Source: 66-474 sp035695065
Lineage (GTDB): Bacteria > Pseudomonadota > Gammaproteobacteria > Xanthomonadales > Rhodanobacteraceae
Reading direction: 5' to 3'
NCBI GenBank assembly: GCA_035695065.1
Contig: DASSEW010000076.1
Location: 1 to 64,000 of the forward strand
DNA: 64,000 nucleotides
The stretch's first letter is position 1. Every line of letters starts with the position of its first letter. The translations under genes were made by a program, and so were the position numbers. This document shows positions 9,050 to 20,000 of this stretch, in pieces. Below the pieces are notes generated by a model. That model did not search any database and was not told the origin of the DNA. It saw nothing but the letters and a program-made list of their open reading frames with translations.

Positions 9050-10126
9050 TCAGCGCAACGCCGCGCCCTGCGCGTACGCCGGCCTGGGCGGCGGCATGCC
9101 GAAATCGCCGTGCTGCACCGGCCACGGCCTGATCCCGCCCTGGCCGTCCAGCCGGCGTTCCCATTCCAGCGAAGTGCGCGCGATGAAATCCAGGTCGTCG
9201 TAGCGCGGATGCCAGTCGAGCAGCTGCTCGATGCGCTGCGCTTCGGCGATCAGCGTCGGCGGATCGCCGGCGCGGCGCGGACGCTCCACGCACGCCAGCG
9301 GCTGGCCGCAGGCGCGCCCCACCGCATCCAGCACTTCGCGCACCGAATAGCCGTGGCCGTAGCCGCAGTTGAGCGTGGTGGACGTGCCGCCGTTGCGCAG
9401 GTACGCCAGCGCGTCGAGGTGTGCGCGCGCAAGGTCGGAAACATGGATGTAGTCGCGCACGCCGGTGCCATCCGGCGTGGCGTAATCGGTGCCGAAGATC
9501 GAAAGCTGCTCGCGCTTGCCGAGCGCGGCTTCGCATGCAACCTTCACCAGCAGCGTGGCGTCGCGGGTGGACTGGCCGATGCGGCCTTCCGGGTCGCAGC
9601 CGGCGACATTGAAATAGCGCAGCGCGACATAGCGCGGACCGCCGGCAGCGGCGAGGTCGCGCAGCATCCATTCGCTCATCAGCTTGGAGCGGCCGTAGGG
9701 ATTGATCGGCGCCGGCGGGGTGTCCTCGCTGGCATGGCCGCCCGGCGGAATGCCGTACACCGCGGCGGTCGAGGAGAACACGATCTGGCGCACGTCCGCG
9801 CGCGCGCAGCATTCCAGCAGGTTGCGCGTGGCGCTGGTGTTGTTGCCGTAATAACGCAGCGGGTCGGCGACCGACTCGGGCACGATCGTGCGCGCGGCGA
9901 AATGCATCACCGTGTCGCAGTCGTGCTGGTGCAGCAGCCGCGACACCAGCGCGCTGTCGCCGACGTCGCCGACCACCAGTTCGGCATCCAGCACCGCTTC
10001 GGCGAAGCCGGTACTCAGGTTGTCCAGCACGACGACGCGCTCGCCGGCTTCGACCAGTTGCAGCACCACGTGGCTGCCGATGTAACCGGCGCCGCCGGTG
10101 ACCAGAATGGAATGTTGCTTGCGCAT
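9050..10126 (-). CDS. galE: UDP-glucose 4-epimerase
   Basis: The enzyme interconverts UDP-glucose and UDP-galactose (or the N-acetyl forms) in the cytoplasm and supplies nucleotide sugars for surface polysaccharides. At 358 residues it has the normal GalE length. The NAD-binding Rossmann loop TGGAGYIGSH is at residues 10-19, the catalytic Ser/Thr lie in FSSTAAVYG (about 117-125) and the YxxxK pair is Tyr144/Lys148 in NPYGRSK. AGGAAG precedes the ATG. It lies 30 bases downstream of the beta-helix start, within the glycan gene region, so the sugar it makes may enter the local polysaccharide; a housekeeping role is equally possible. Confidence 0.93.
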   Translation of the reverse strand: MRKQHSILVTGGAGYIGSHVVLQLVEAGERVVVLDNLSTGFAEAVLDAELVVGDVGDSALVSRLLHQHDCDTVMHFAARTIVPESVADPLRYYGNNTSATRNLLECCARADVRQIVFSSTAAVYGIPPGGHASEDTPPAPINPYGRSKLMSEWMLRDLAAAGGPRYVALRYFNVAGCDPEGRIGQSTRDATLLVKVACEAALGKREQLSIFGTDYATPDGTGVRDYIHVSDLARAHLDALAYLRNGGTSTTLNCGYGHGYSVREVLDAVGRACGQPLACVERPRRAGDPPTLIAEAQRIEQLLDWHPRYDDLDFIARTSLEWERRLDGQGGIRPWPVQHGDFGMPPPRPAYAQGAALR

Positions 10127-10297
10127 GGCTTCCTGCCCTGAATGAAGTGGATCGCGCGCTTCCTGCGCGCCGGCAAAGAGTGACTCCGCTTTTGTTTGCG
10201 CAAAGTGAACGTGCGATATCAGGTCACGCGTACTTCATGCATCGTTGATAGATCATCCCGCTACAATGACCGCGGACTTGCAAGGAAGCTCGGTCCC

Positions 10298-11242
10298 ATG
10301 TCCAGCATCGCCCTGCGGCGCGCGCTCGCGCCGCCCCTGCACTTGGCATCATTCCTGTCGGGCCACGCCTTGCGGCGTGCCCGCTCCGTGCGCCGGCCGC
10401 GCATCCTCATGTACCACAGCGTCGGTCACGAGGACGTTTCGATCCGGCAGTTCCGCTGGCAGTTGCGCCTGCTGCGCAGCAGCTTCGACGTGGTGTCGCT
10501 GCCGCGCCTGATCGACCGGCTGGTCGCCGGCACGGCCAACGGCGAGGAAGTGGTGCTCACCTTCGACGACGGCGTGCGCAACCACTACAGCGTGGTCTGG
10601 CCGCTGCTGCGCGAGGCACGCGTGCCTGCGACGTTCTTCGTCTGTCCCGGCCTGATCGAATCCGGCGCCTGGCTCTGGAACACCGAACTGCGCACGCGCC
10701 TGTCGCTGCTCGGCAGGAGTGAACGCGCGCGGATCGCCGCGCGTGCGGGATGCCCGAATGCGAGCGATCACGGCATGGTGGAATGGGCCAAGCGCCTGCC
10801 GCTCGACCGTCGCCGCGAGTTCGAAGAACAGGCGCGTGCGGCGACCCGGCAGTTCGAACCCACCGCCACGCAACTGGATCGCAATGCGCCGATGAGCTGG
10901 GTGCAACTGAAGCGGCTGGATCCGGCGCTGGTCACCATCGGCTCGCACACCTCCACGCACCCGATCCTCACCACGTTGACGCGGGACGTGCTGGACGCGG
11001 AAATCGCCGAGAGCCGCATCCTGCTGGAACAGCATCTGGGCCGCAGCGTGGACCTGTTCTGCTACCCCAATGGCGCGAACGACGCGACCACGCGCGATGC
11101 GGTGCGCAACGTGTTCCGCGCCGCGCTGTCCACGCGCCAGGACGTGGTCACCGGCGCGGCCGACCTGTTCGCGCTGCCGCGCGTGCCGGCCGGCCATCGC
11201 AACAGCTATTTCGTGCGCCGGCTGCACCGGCCCGCGGCGTGA
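10298..11242 (+). CDS. Polysaccharide deacetylase (NodB homology domain)
   Basis: I start at ATG 10298, preceded by AAGGAAG (10282-10288), giving 314 residues. The NodB fold is recognised by MYHSVG near residue 40, the metal/catalytic Asp pair in LTFDDG (Asp90, Asp91), FFVCPG and the metal-binding GSHTSTHP motif near residue 213, with FCYPNG near 249. These enzymes remove N- or O-acetyl groups from polysaccharides or lipid-linked sugars using a divalent metal. There is no convincing signal peptide, so the substrate is probably cytoplasmic or membrane-bound rather than secreted. The next gene follows after 5 bases, suggesting an operon of three genes (deacetylase, ATP-grasp fusion, glycosyltransferase). 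Confidence 0.88.
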   Translation: MSSIALRRALAPPLHLASFLSGHALRRARSVRRPRILMYHSVGHEDVSIRQFRWQLRLLRSSFDVVSLPRLIDRLVAGTANGEEVVLTFDDGVRNHYSVVWPLLREARVPATFFVCPGLIESGAWLWNTELRTRLSLLGRSERARIAARAGCPNASDHGMVEWAKRLPLDRRREFEEQARAATRQFEPTATQLDRNAPMSWVQLKRLDPALVTIGSHTSTHPILTTLTRDVLDAEIAESRILLEQHLGRSVDLFCYPNGANDATTRDAVRNVFRAALSTRQDVVTGAADLFALPRVPAGHRNSYFVRRLHRPAA

Positions 11243-11247
11243 GGCGC

Positions 11248-12927
11248 ATGAGCCTGTCCGTGCAACCCAGGATCCTGATCCTCGACGGCCATTCCAGGGC
11301 AGCGGCGGAATCGCTGCTTTCATTGCCGAAGTCATGCGAGTTGCACGTCGCGGCCACCGAGCCCGACGCGCTCGCGCTGGTCTCCCGCCGCATCGCGCGC
11401 CGGCTGGTGCAGCCATCCATCGTCGATGCGCTGCGCGAGTGGCTGGTGGTGCTGGACGGCAGCGAACATTACGACCTGATCCTGTGCAGCACCGAGGCCT
11501 CGCTGCTGGCGCTGAAGTCCGGCACGATCGATCCGGCGCTGCGCGCGAAAGCGGTGCTGCCGAGCGAAGCCGCGCTCGACGTCGCGCTCGACAAGCAGCG
11601 CACCGCCAACTTCGCGCAGTTGCTGGGCATCAAGATACCGCGCGCGACACTCGTCTCGCGGATCGAGGATGCGCCGGAACCGGTCTATCCGGTGGTGGTG
11701 AAGCCGCTGCGCAGCAAGATCGCGCTCGCCGACGGCACCAAATCGCTGGAACCGCGCGTGTGTCGCGACGCGCAGGAGCGGCGCGCGGCATGCGAGGCGA
11801 TGTTGCCGTTCACGCCGGTGCTGGAACAGGAATATTTCCGCGGCCGCGGCGTCGGCATCGAGATGCTGTTCGAGCACGGCAAGCCGCGCTGGTGCTTCGC
11901 GCACGAGCGCATCCACGAACTCCCGGTGACCGGCGGCGCCAGCACTTACCGGCGCGCGATCGAGCCGCCGCCGGAACTGCTGACCGCGGCGACGAAGCTG
12001 CTCGCCCACCTGCACTGGCACGGTGTGGCGATGGTGGAATTCAAGCTCGCCGACGATGGCGATTACCGGCTGCTGGAGATCAACCCGCGACTGTGGGGTT
12101 CGCTGCCGCTGGCCACCGCCGCCGGCGTGAACTTCCCGCTCGGCCTGCTGCAGATCGCGCTCGGCGAATCGCTGCCGCCACAACCGCGCTATCGCCGCGG
12201 CATGCGCGCGCGCAACCTCGGCGCGGATGCGCGCTGGTTCGTGCAGGCGTGGAAGCAGCGGCGGAATCCGCTGCTGCTGAGGTCACTGCGCCTGCGCGAT
12301 GTCCTTGCGCTGTTGCGGCCGCTGATCGGCGGCGAACGCTGGGACCTGTTCCGCTGGCGCGAACCGCAACTGTGGTGGAAGCTGTTCCGCGACGCGCTGC
12401 CGCGCGCACAACGCATGCAGGCCGCGCGCGACGCACGCGCCAACTGGCGCAAACTGCGCGCGCGCTGGCGCGAGCGCCACATCCGCCGCGTGCTCGTGCT
12501 CTGCTACGGCAACATCTGCCGCAGCCCGGTGGTCGCGGCCTTGCTGCAATCGTGCGCGAACGACGTCGAGATCGTCTCGGCCGGCTTCCACAACCAGGCC
12601 GAGCGGCGCGTGCCGGATGGCTGGGCCAACGTGGTGGCGCAGACCATCGGGCTGCGGCTGGACGAGCATCGCTCGCGCGTGGTGGATGACGCGCTGGTCG
12701 AATGGGCCGACCTGATCATCGTGATGGACGCGGCCAATTGGCGCATGCTCGCGCGCACGCATCGGCACGCGTTGCCGAAAGCAGTGCTGCTGGGCGTGGC
12801 CGGCCGCGGCGCGCGCGCGGAGATCGCCGATCCCTACACCCTGGACGAAACCGGCATGCGCCCGATCGCCGCGATGCTGCGGCGCTGCGTGGACAACCTC
12901 GCCCGCCAACGGAGTGCCAACGCGTGA
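11248..12927 (+). CDS. ATP-grasp ligase fused to a low-molecular-weight protein tyrosine phosphatase
   Basis: The 559-residue protein has two recognisable halves. Residues about 90-310 form an ATP-grasp domain with Lys116 and Lys152 (VVVKPL) as likely nucleotide contacts and the metal-binding Glu264, Glu277 and Asn279 (LLEINPRLWG). Residues 410-555 match a LMW-PTP, with the CX5R phosphate loop (Cys419 to Arg425 in LCYGNICRS) and the general acid Asp528 in ADPY. About 100 basic, Trp/Arg-rich residues join them. ATP-grasp enzymes form acyl-phosphate intermediates to make amide or ester bonds; LMW-PTPs in capsule clusters dephosphorylate the Wzc tyrosine kinase. Having both in one chain is unusual. 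It sits between deacetylase and glycosyltransferase genes and overlaps the latter's ATG by 1 base. Confidence 0.88.
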   Translation: MSLSVQPRILILDGHSRAAAESLLSLPKSCELHVAATEPDALALVSRRIARRLVQPSIVDALREWLVVLDGSEHYDLILCSTEASLLALKSGTIDPALRAKAVLPSEAALDVALDKQRTANFAQLLGIKIPRATLVSRIEDAPEPVYPVVVKPLRSKIALADGTKSLEPRVCRDAQERRAACEAMLPFTPVLEQEYFRGRGVGIEMLFEHGKPRWCFAHERIHELPVTGGASTYRRAIEPPPELLTAATKLLAHLHWHGVAMVEFKLADDGDYRLLEINPRLWGSLPLATAAGVNFPLGLLQIALGESLPPQPRYRRGMRARNLGADARWFVQAWKQRRNPLLLRSLRLRDVLALLRPLIGGERWDLFRWREPQLWWKLFRDALPRAQRMQAARDARANWRKLRARWRERHIRRVLVLCYGNICRSPVVAALLQSCANDVEIVSAGFHNQAERRVPDGWANVVAQTIGLRLDEHRSRVVDDALVEWADLIIVMDAANWRMLARTHRHALPKAVLLGVAGRGARAEIADPYTLDETGMRPIAAMLRRCVDNLARQRSANA

Positions 12928-13973
12928 TGGAGAACCGAGCCCGCCCACGCGTGGCGCACCCGTCGCGGGGCAGGCCGCAGTGGAATGCACCGCAGGGCGC
13001 CCATGCGCCCGCGCCGATCGTTTCGGTCGTGACGCCGACCTACAACTCCGCCGCCACCATTTCCGACACCATCGCGAGCGTGGCCGCTCAAACCTGGCGC
13101 GAGTTCGAGATGATCGTCGTGGATGACGGCTCCAGCGACAACACGCCGATGGTGCTGGCGCAACACGCGCGGCAATACCCGTGGATTTCCTGGTGCATCC
13201 AGAACAATGGCGGCGCCGCGGCGGCGCGCGAAAGCGCGATCGCGCTGGCGCGCGGCGAATTCATCGCCTTCCTCGATGCCGACGACATCTGGGCGCCGAA
13301 CAAGCTGGCCCTGCAGATCGCCGCGTTCGAGCGCAATCCGGGCGCGGCGTTCGTCTATACCGACATGCGCGACTTCCATCCGGATCGCGATCGTCCGCAC
13401 ACGCTCTTCGAGATCAAACAACCGGCGCGTGGCCACATCCTGCGCGCGCTGTTCGATCGCGGCAATTTCATCCTCACCTCCACGGCGATGGTGCGCAGAT
13501 CGGCACTGCGCGCGGTGCACGGATTCGACCGTTCCCTGCGCATCAACGAAGACGTGGACCTGTGGTTCCGGCTTGCCGAGCAATTCGAATTCGATTACGT
13601 GCCGGAGGTGCTGGTGCGCCGCCGCCTGCTGGCGCACAGCCTGATGCATTCCAACACGCTGGGAGTCTGGCAGAGCGACCTGGACCTGATCGATCGCTGG
13701 GTGCAGAGGCGGCCGGACCTGTTCCCCGACGACTCGTCGTGGGTGCGCCGCCGCCGCGCGCTCACCTGGTCGCGGCTGGCGAACACTTACCTGCACCGTC
13801 GCGCGTTCGGCGAATCACGCCACGCGTTCCTCAACGCGGTGAAGTACGGCAAGCTCGATGCGCGCACGTGGATGCGCGGGTTGTCCGCCTGCGTGCCGCC
13901 CTCGGCGGACCTTTACTGGAACAGCAAGGCATTCTGCCGGCGGCTGCTGCGGCTGCACGAGCCAGCCGCGTAG
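12927..13973 (+). CDS. Family 2 glycosyltransferase (GT-A fold)
   Basis: The ATG at 12927 shares one base with the preceding stop (TGATG), giving a 348-residue protein. The GT2 signature is clear: VSVVTPTYN, IVVDDGSSDNT and the DXD-type FLDADDIW motif that binds the nucleotide-sugar metal. The acceptor-side acidic motif is likely NEDVDLWFR. No membrane segment is evident, so it probably acts on the cytoplasmic face of the inner membrane, adding one sugar to the undecaprenyl-linked unit. The C-terminal 100 residues are basic and Trp-rich. Donor and linkage cannot be deduced. Confidence 0.9.
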   Translation: MENRARPRVAHPSRGRPQWNAPQGAHAPAPIVSVVTPTYNSAATISDTIASVAAQTWREFEMIVVDDGSSDNTPMVLAQHARQYPWISWCIQNNGGAAAARESAIALARGEFIAFLDADDIWAPNKLALQIAAFERNPGAAFVYTDMRDFHPDRDRPHTLFEIKQPARGHILRALFDRGNFILTSTAMVRRSALRAVHGFDRSLRINEDVDLWFRLAEQFEFDYVPEVLVRRRLLAHSLMHSNTLGVWQSDLDLIDRWVQRRPDLFPDDSSWVRRRRALTWSRLANTYLHRRAFGESRHAFLNAVKYGKLDARTWMRGLSACVPPSADLYWNSKAFCRRLLRLHEPAA

Positions 13974-13986
13974 CACCGTCATTGCC

Positions 13987-14011
13987 GGCGGCGCGCCAGG
14001 CGCGCGCCGCC
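13987..14011. terminator. GC hairpin between convergent genes
   Basis: A perfect 10-base stem (GGCGGCGCGC, 13987-13996, pairing with 14002-14011) with a 5-base loop lies between the stops of the glycosyltransferase and megasynthase genes, which converge. There is no long T run, so termination is likely but not certain. Confidence 0.5.
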
Positions 14012-14021
14012 GTTCCCGCGT

Positions 14022-17000
14022 TCAGGCCACCAGCTCGTGTTCCACCGGCGCGTCGTGCTGCTCGCGCGGTTCGATCGCCGCCTGCGCGCGATCGAGCACG
14101 GCGCGGAACACCGGCACCAGCGAGGGCTGTTCGATCATCGAGTCGTGGTCGCCGGTCATCTGGATCACCTCCAGGTCGGTCGCCGCGTTCTCCCAGCCCA
14201 GCCCATAGGAAGCTGCCATCTCGGCCGGATGTTCGGCGGCACGGAACAACGTGATCTTGCCCGGATAGCTCGGCGGCACGTAGTCGTAGTAGGCGCGCTG
14301 GTTGCACTCCAGCAGCACGCGATAGCGCAGCGCGTGCGGCAGGGTGCGGCCGGTCGCGCGTGCCCAGCGCAGGCGCACCGCGTCGGTGAACCACAGCCCG
14401 CGCCAGTACGCGAACTCGCCGATCCACTGCCGGATCTTGTGCAGATCCGTGTGGCGCAGTCGTTCCAGGCGCTCGTGCCAGCGATAGCTCATCCGCTTCA
14501 GCGAGCCGGCGCGCTGCAGTTCGAAATGATGGTTGCCCGGTCCGTAGGTGTCGAACAGGGCGAGCAGCGCGATCCGTTCGCCCTGCTCCTGGAACTGGCG
14601 CGCGATTTCGTAGGCGATCATGCCGCCCATCGAACGCCCGGCCAGGAAATACGGCCCCTGCGGTTGCAGCGACCGGATCTCCGCGCAGTAGCGCGCGGCC
14701 ATCGCCTGCAACGATTCCAGCGGCGGCGTGACGCCATCCAGCCCTACCGCCTGGATGCCGTAGAACGGGCGATCCTCTCCCAGCGCCTCGGCCAGCGGCT
14801 TGTATCCGAGTACGTTGCCGCCGACCGCGTGCACGCAGAACAGCGGCGGCAGCGAGCCGCGCGGTTGCAGCGGCACCAGCAACGCCCAGGGATCGGCGGC
14901 GCCGGCGACGGCTTCGCGCGGCACGGCGCTGTCCGGCGCTTCGGCGCCCGCCGCGCGGAACGCGGCGGCCTGCCCCGCGATGGTCGGCGCGGTCAGCAAC
15001 GTCGACAGCGGCAGGTTCACGCCGGTCAGTTCCTGCGCGCGCTGGAACACGCGCACCGCCAGCAGCGAATCGCCGCCGAGGTCGAAGAAGTTGTCGTCGG
15101 GACGGATGTCCTGCACGCGCAACAGGTCGCGCCACAATTGCAGGAAGGTGCGCTCCAGGTGATCCAGCGGGCGCTCCGGCTCCTTGCCGGTCGCGGGCGC
15201 CTGCCCGGCGATGCTGCTCGGCATCGGCAACGACTTGCGGTCGATCTTGCCGTTCGGCGTCTTCGGCAAAGACTCCAGCACTTCGACGTGCTGCGGCAGC
15301 ATGTAGGTGGGCAGGCCCACGCGCAGGCGTTCGCGCAGCTTCGTCGCGTCGGCGTTGCCCGCGACGTACAGCACCAGCCGCTTGTCGGAGGCGCTGAATT
15401 CGCGCGCCACCGCCACGGCCTCGCGCACGCCCGGCGCCTTGAGCGCCACGGCCTCGATGTCGCCCGGTTCGATGCGGTAGCCGCGCAACTTGATCTGGTC
15501 GTCGGCGCGGCCGAGGAAGTGCAGCACGCCGTCGCGCAGCGTGCCCATGTCGCCGGTGCGATACATGCGCGCGTGCACACCGGCGATGCGACGATCGACG
15601 AACGGGTTCGGCAGGAAGCGCTCCGCCGTCAGGTCCGGCCGGCCCTGGTATCCGTCGGCCACGCCGGCCCCGGCAATCCAGATTTCGCCGGCGACGCCCG
15701 GAGGCACCGGCTGGCGGCGCGCATCCAGCACGTAGATCTGCGTGTTCGCGATCGGCGTGCCCAGCGGCAGCGGTCCGACGCCGTGCTCCACGCGCGAGGC
15801 GGTGGACCAGATGGTGGTTTCGGTGGGCCCGTACAGATTCCACAACTCGCGGCAGCGCGGCAGCGCGGCTTCGGCGAGATCGCGCGGCAGCGGTTCGCCA
15901 CCGACCAGCAGTTTCAATCCGCGGACACCTTCGATGCGCCCGCCGTCCAGCAGCAGGCGCAGCAGCGATGGCGTGGTCTGCAGCACCGTCACGCCACGCT
16001 CCTGGATCAGCTGCATCAGGCCCTGCGGATCGGCGAGCAGGCGCTCGCTGGCGAGCGCGATGCGCGCGCCGACGATCAGCGGCAGGTACAACTCCAGGCC
16101 TGCGATGTCGAACGACAACGTGGTGATCGCGCACAGCACATCGTCCGCGCCGAGCCCCGGGCGCTCCGCCATGCCGGTGAGGAAGTTCACCAGGTTGCGA
16201 TGCAGGATGCGCACGCCCTTGGGTTGCCCGGTCGAACCGGAGGTATAGAGCACGTAGGCGAGATCGTTGCCGCCCAGCTCGGGCAGCGGCTTGCGGACCA
16301 GGCGGCGGCGGCGCGGCAGGCGATCCACTTCCAGCAGCATGCGTCCGCGCGTCACCACTTCCGGCGCACTCTCCGCGCGCAACACCACCACGTGGCGCAA
16401 ACCGGAATGGTCGGCCATGTAGCGCAGCCGCTCGGCCGGGAAGGCCGGATCGAGCGGCACGTAGGCGGCGCCGCTCTTCATGATGCCGAGCAGCGCCGGC
16501 AGCAGTTCCACGCCGCGCGGCACGCACACGCCGACCAGTTCGCCGCGATGCACGCCGCGCGCCAGCAGCGCGCGCGCGATCGTGTCCGAACGGCGTTGCA
16601 GTTGCGCGTAGGTGAGCGCGCCATCGGTGCATTCCACCGCAATGCGTTCCGGCGCCTGCATGGCCTGCGCGTCGATCATCGCGGTCAGGCTGGCGCCGCG
16701 GTCGTATTCGCGCGCGCTGTCGTTCCAGCCGTGCAGCACCTGCAGGCGCGCGCTCGGCGCAAGCAGCGGCAGTGCCGCGTTCGCGGTGTCGCCGCGTTCG
16801 AGCGCCGCGGCCAGCAATACCTCGTAATGCGAGATCCAGCGGCGCACAGTGGCCTCATCGAAGTACGCGGTGCGGTAATGCAGGTCCAGCGAAAGTCCGC
16901 CGTTGCTCTCGTACAGATTGAAGAACAGCTCCGGGTACAACGCGGCGCGCTCGCAGTCGCGCACGCTGTGGTGCAGCTTGTCGAACACCCGCGCCGACAT

Positions 17001-20000
17001 GCGCGGGTTGAGGCTGAACACCACTTCTGCCAGGCGCGGGCGCTCCGCGCCGGCGGCCTGGTCCAGCGCATGCACGACCGTGGACAGGGTGAGATCCTGG
17101 TTCTCGCCGACGTCCAGCAACTCGCGATGCATCGCAAAGGCGAGGTGGTCGAACGTCTGCTCGTCCTCCACGCGCACGCGCAACGGCAAGGTGTTGACGC
17201 AGTCGCCAATCAAGCCGTGCTTGCCGGTCAGCGCCTGGCCGGCGAACGGGATGCCGATGGTGAGGTCGTGCTGGCCCGACAACCGCGACAGCAGCACGCT
17301 CAATCCGGCGAGCAGCATGCTGTAGAAGGTGATGCCCTGCTCGCGCGCCCGCGCGCGCAGGGCCGCGATCAGTTCCGGCGCGAAATCGTGGCGCGCGGTG
17401 GCCGCCGAGAAATCCAGCGCACTCGCCTGCGAACGCGGGCGGTCGGCGGGAAGCCCCAGCGGCTCGGGCAGCGTGGCGTAACGTTCGCGCCAGAATTCAA
17501 TCTGCCGCGCGCCGGACTCGCCGTCGCGGCGCTCGAATTCCTCGCGCACGTAGTCGCACCAGGATTCCGCTGGCGCGAACGCGGGCCTGGCGCCGGCGGC
17601 GAAGGCGTTGTACGCCTGCGCCAGCTCGTCGAGCAACACCACTTCCGACCAGCCATCCAGCACCAGATGATGGACCACGATGAGTAGTGCATGCCGTTGC
17701 GGCGCAAGCCGCAGCAATTGGGTGCGCAGCAGTGGCGCGCGCTGCAGGTCGAAAGCCTGTTGCAACTCGCGCTTGCAGTGTTCGGCGAGACGCTGGTCCG
17801 CGGCGTCGCCGGCCATGTCGATGAACTGCAGCGGCGGCGGTTGCGGCGAGCCGGTGCGCTGCACGCTGCCATCGGCGGCGAACGACAACGTGAACGCCTC
17901 GTGCCGGCCGATCACGCATTGCAGGGCGTCCTCGAGCGCGTTGCGATCGAGCTGCCCTTCCAGCGTCAGCAGGAACGACTCGTTGTAGCAGAGTCCGGAC
18001 AAGCCGCCGTACTGGCCGGCGAGCCACTTCTCCATTTGCGAATCGGTCAGCGACAGCTCGACGGCCGGCGGCAGTTCGGGTTCGGGCGCCAAACCATCGC
18101 GCCCGTCCAGCGCGCGCTGCAATTCGGCCTGCTGCTCCATCAGCACCTGCTGGTTGTGCAGCAACTGTTGCAGCAGGGATTCCTGTTCGGCCGGAGCGAG
18201 CGCGACCTCCGCAACCGGTTCCGGCGCGAGCGGCGCGGCTTCCGCCGGCAACGCGCGATCCAGCATCGCCGCGAGCTTGTCGATGCTGTCGAGATCTTCG
18301 AGCAGGCGGCGGAATTTCACCGGCACGCCATAGTGACGTTCGATTTCCAGCGCGGCCTGCGTCAGCGCCAGCGAGTCCAGCCCGAGATCGAGCAGGCGGC
18401 TGGACGTTTGCGAAAGTCCGATCGGCGCGCCCGCCATCTTGCCGAACAGTTCGCGCAACTCCGCGACCAGCCGCTTCGCGCGCGGTTCGGGCGCGACGGC
18501 CTTCGGCGCCGGTTGCGGCAGCAGCGCATCGACCGCGGCCTGCACGGCCTGCACGCCTTCGCGCACGCGCGGCAGCCCTTCGAGTGCTGCCTCGTTCGCA
18601 GCCTCGGGCTGCGCTTCGATCCAGTAGCGTTCCCCGCGGAACGGATAGCCGGGCAACGGCACGCGCCGCGGCGCGCGCGCGAACAGCGAGCGCCAGTCCG
18701 GTTCCGCGCCGGCGCTCCAGCATTCGCCCAGCGCGCGTTGCAGGTGCTCGGCGGCATCGCCCGGGCGCGCCGTCGGCCCGAGTGAAGCGACCGCGTGGCC
18801 ACGGCCGTCCAGCATGCGGCGCGCCAAGCCGGTCAGCGCCTGGCCGGGCCCGACTTCGAGCAGCAGGCTCGGTCCTTCGGCCTGCGCCAGCGCGTGCTGC
18901 AGCGCGTCGGCAAAACGCACCGGCTTGCGGACCTGGCTGCACCAGTAATCGGCCGAAGTCGCCTGGCCGTTTTCGATCGGCAGCCCGCTGACGCAGGAGT
19001 AGAAGGTGCGCTGCGGCGCGCGCGCCTGCACGCGTTCGAATGCGCGCTTCACCGCCGGCAGCGCGCCTTCCATCAGCGAGGAATGGAAGGCATGGCTCAC
19101 CTGCAGGCGGGTGCTGGCGATATCGGCTTCGGCCAGGCGCGCGGCGCAGTTCTCGATCGCTTCCTCGGCGCCGGCCAGCACGGTCAGCAGCGGCGCGTTG
19201 ACCGCGGCGATTTCGATGTTGCGCGGCAACTGCTTCGGCAGGTCGCGTTCGGCCACGCGCAATGCCAGCATCGCGCCGCGCGGTTGCGCGTACATGGCCG
19301 AGGCACGCGCGATCATCAGCTCGATGGCTTCTTCCAGCGTGAATACGCCGGCGCGGCAAGCCGCGACGTATTCGCCGCTGCTGTGGCCGATCATCACGTC
19401 CGCGCGCACGCCGAGTGACTCCCACAACTCGGCCAGCGCGTACTCGACCGCGAACAGCGCCGGCTGCGTGTAGCGCGTTTCAGAGAGCGCGAGTTGTGAT
19501 TCCTGCATGCGATCTGGTAGCGGCAGGATCAGCTCGCGCAGGTCGCGATCCAGGTGTTGCGATGCCAGCGTGCAGCAGCGCTCGAAGGCTTCGCGGAACA
19601 CCGGTTCGGTTTCCACCAGCTCGCGTGCCATGCCCGCGTGTTGCGAGCCCTGGCCTGGGAACAGGAACACCACGCGCGGCTTGGCGTCTGCGCGACGCGC
19701 AACGACCTGGGTCAGTCGCTCGCGCGCCTGCTCGACGTCGCGCGCGACCACCGCGCCGCGCACGCGCATCGGCTTGCGTCCCAGCGCGAGCGTGGCGGCG
19801 ATGTCGGGCAACACTTCGTCGCGATGCCCACGCAACGCCTGCGCGAGTTCTTCGGCACGGCGCTGCAACGCGGCTTCATCGTGTGCCGACAGAACAAGTA
19901 GGGCGGGTTTTAACCCGCCGCTGGCGGGTCTCGACCCGCCATCCCCTTGCACCTTCCGCCCTTCGATTTGCGGCGCCTCCTCGAGGATCACGTGCGCGTT

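Noticed and set aside
10245..10267. TTGATA and TACAAT as a promoter for the deacetylase operon.
   Set aside because: The two boxes are only 11 bases apart, too close for a sigma-70 promoter. TACAAT alone may still be a -10.
14037..17687. A 1216-codon open frame on the plus strand opposite the megasynthase.
   Set aside because: Its translation is low-complexity Arg/Gln/His/Ala with no domain, and the minus strand carries a full set of PKS/NRPS motifs. It is a shadow of GC-rich coding.
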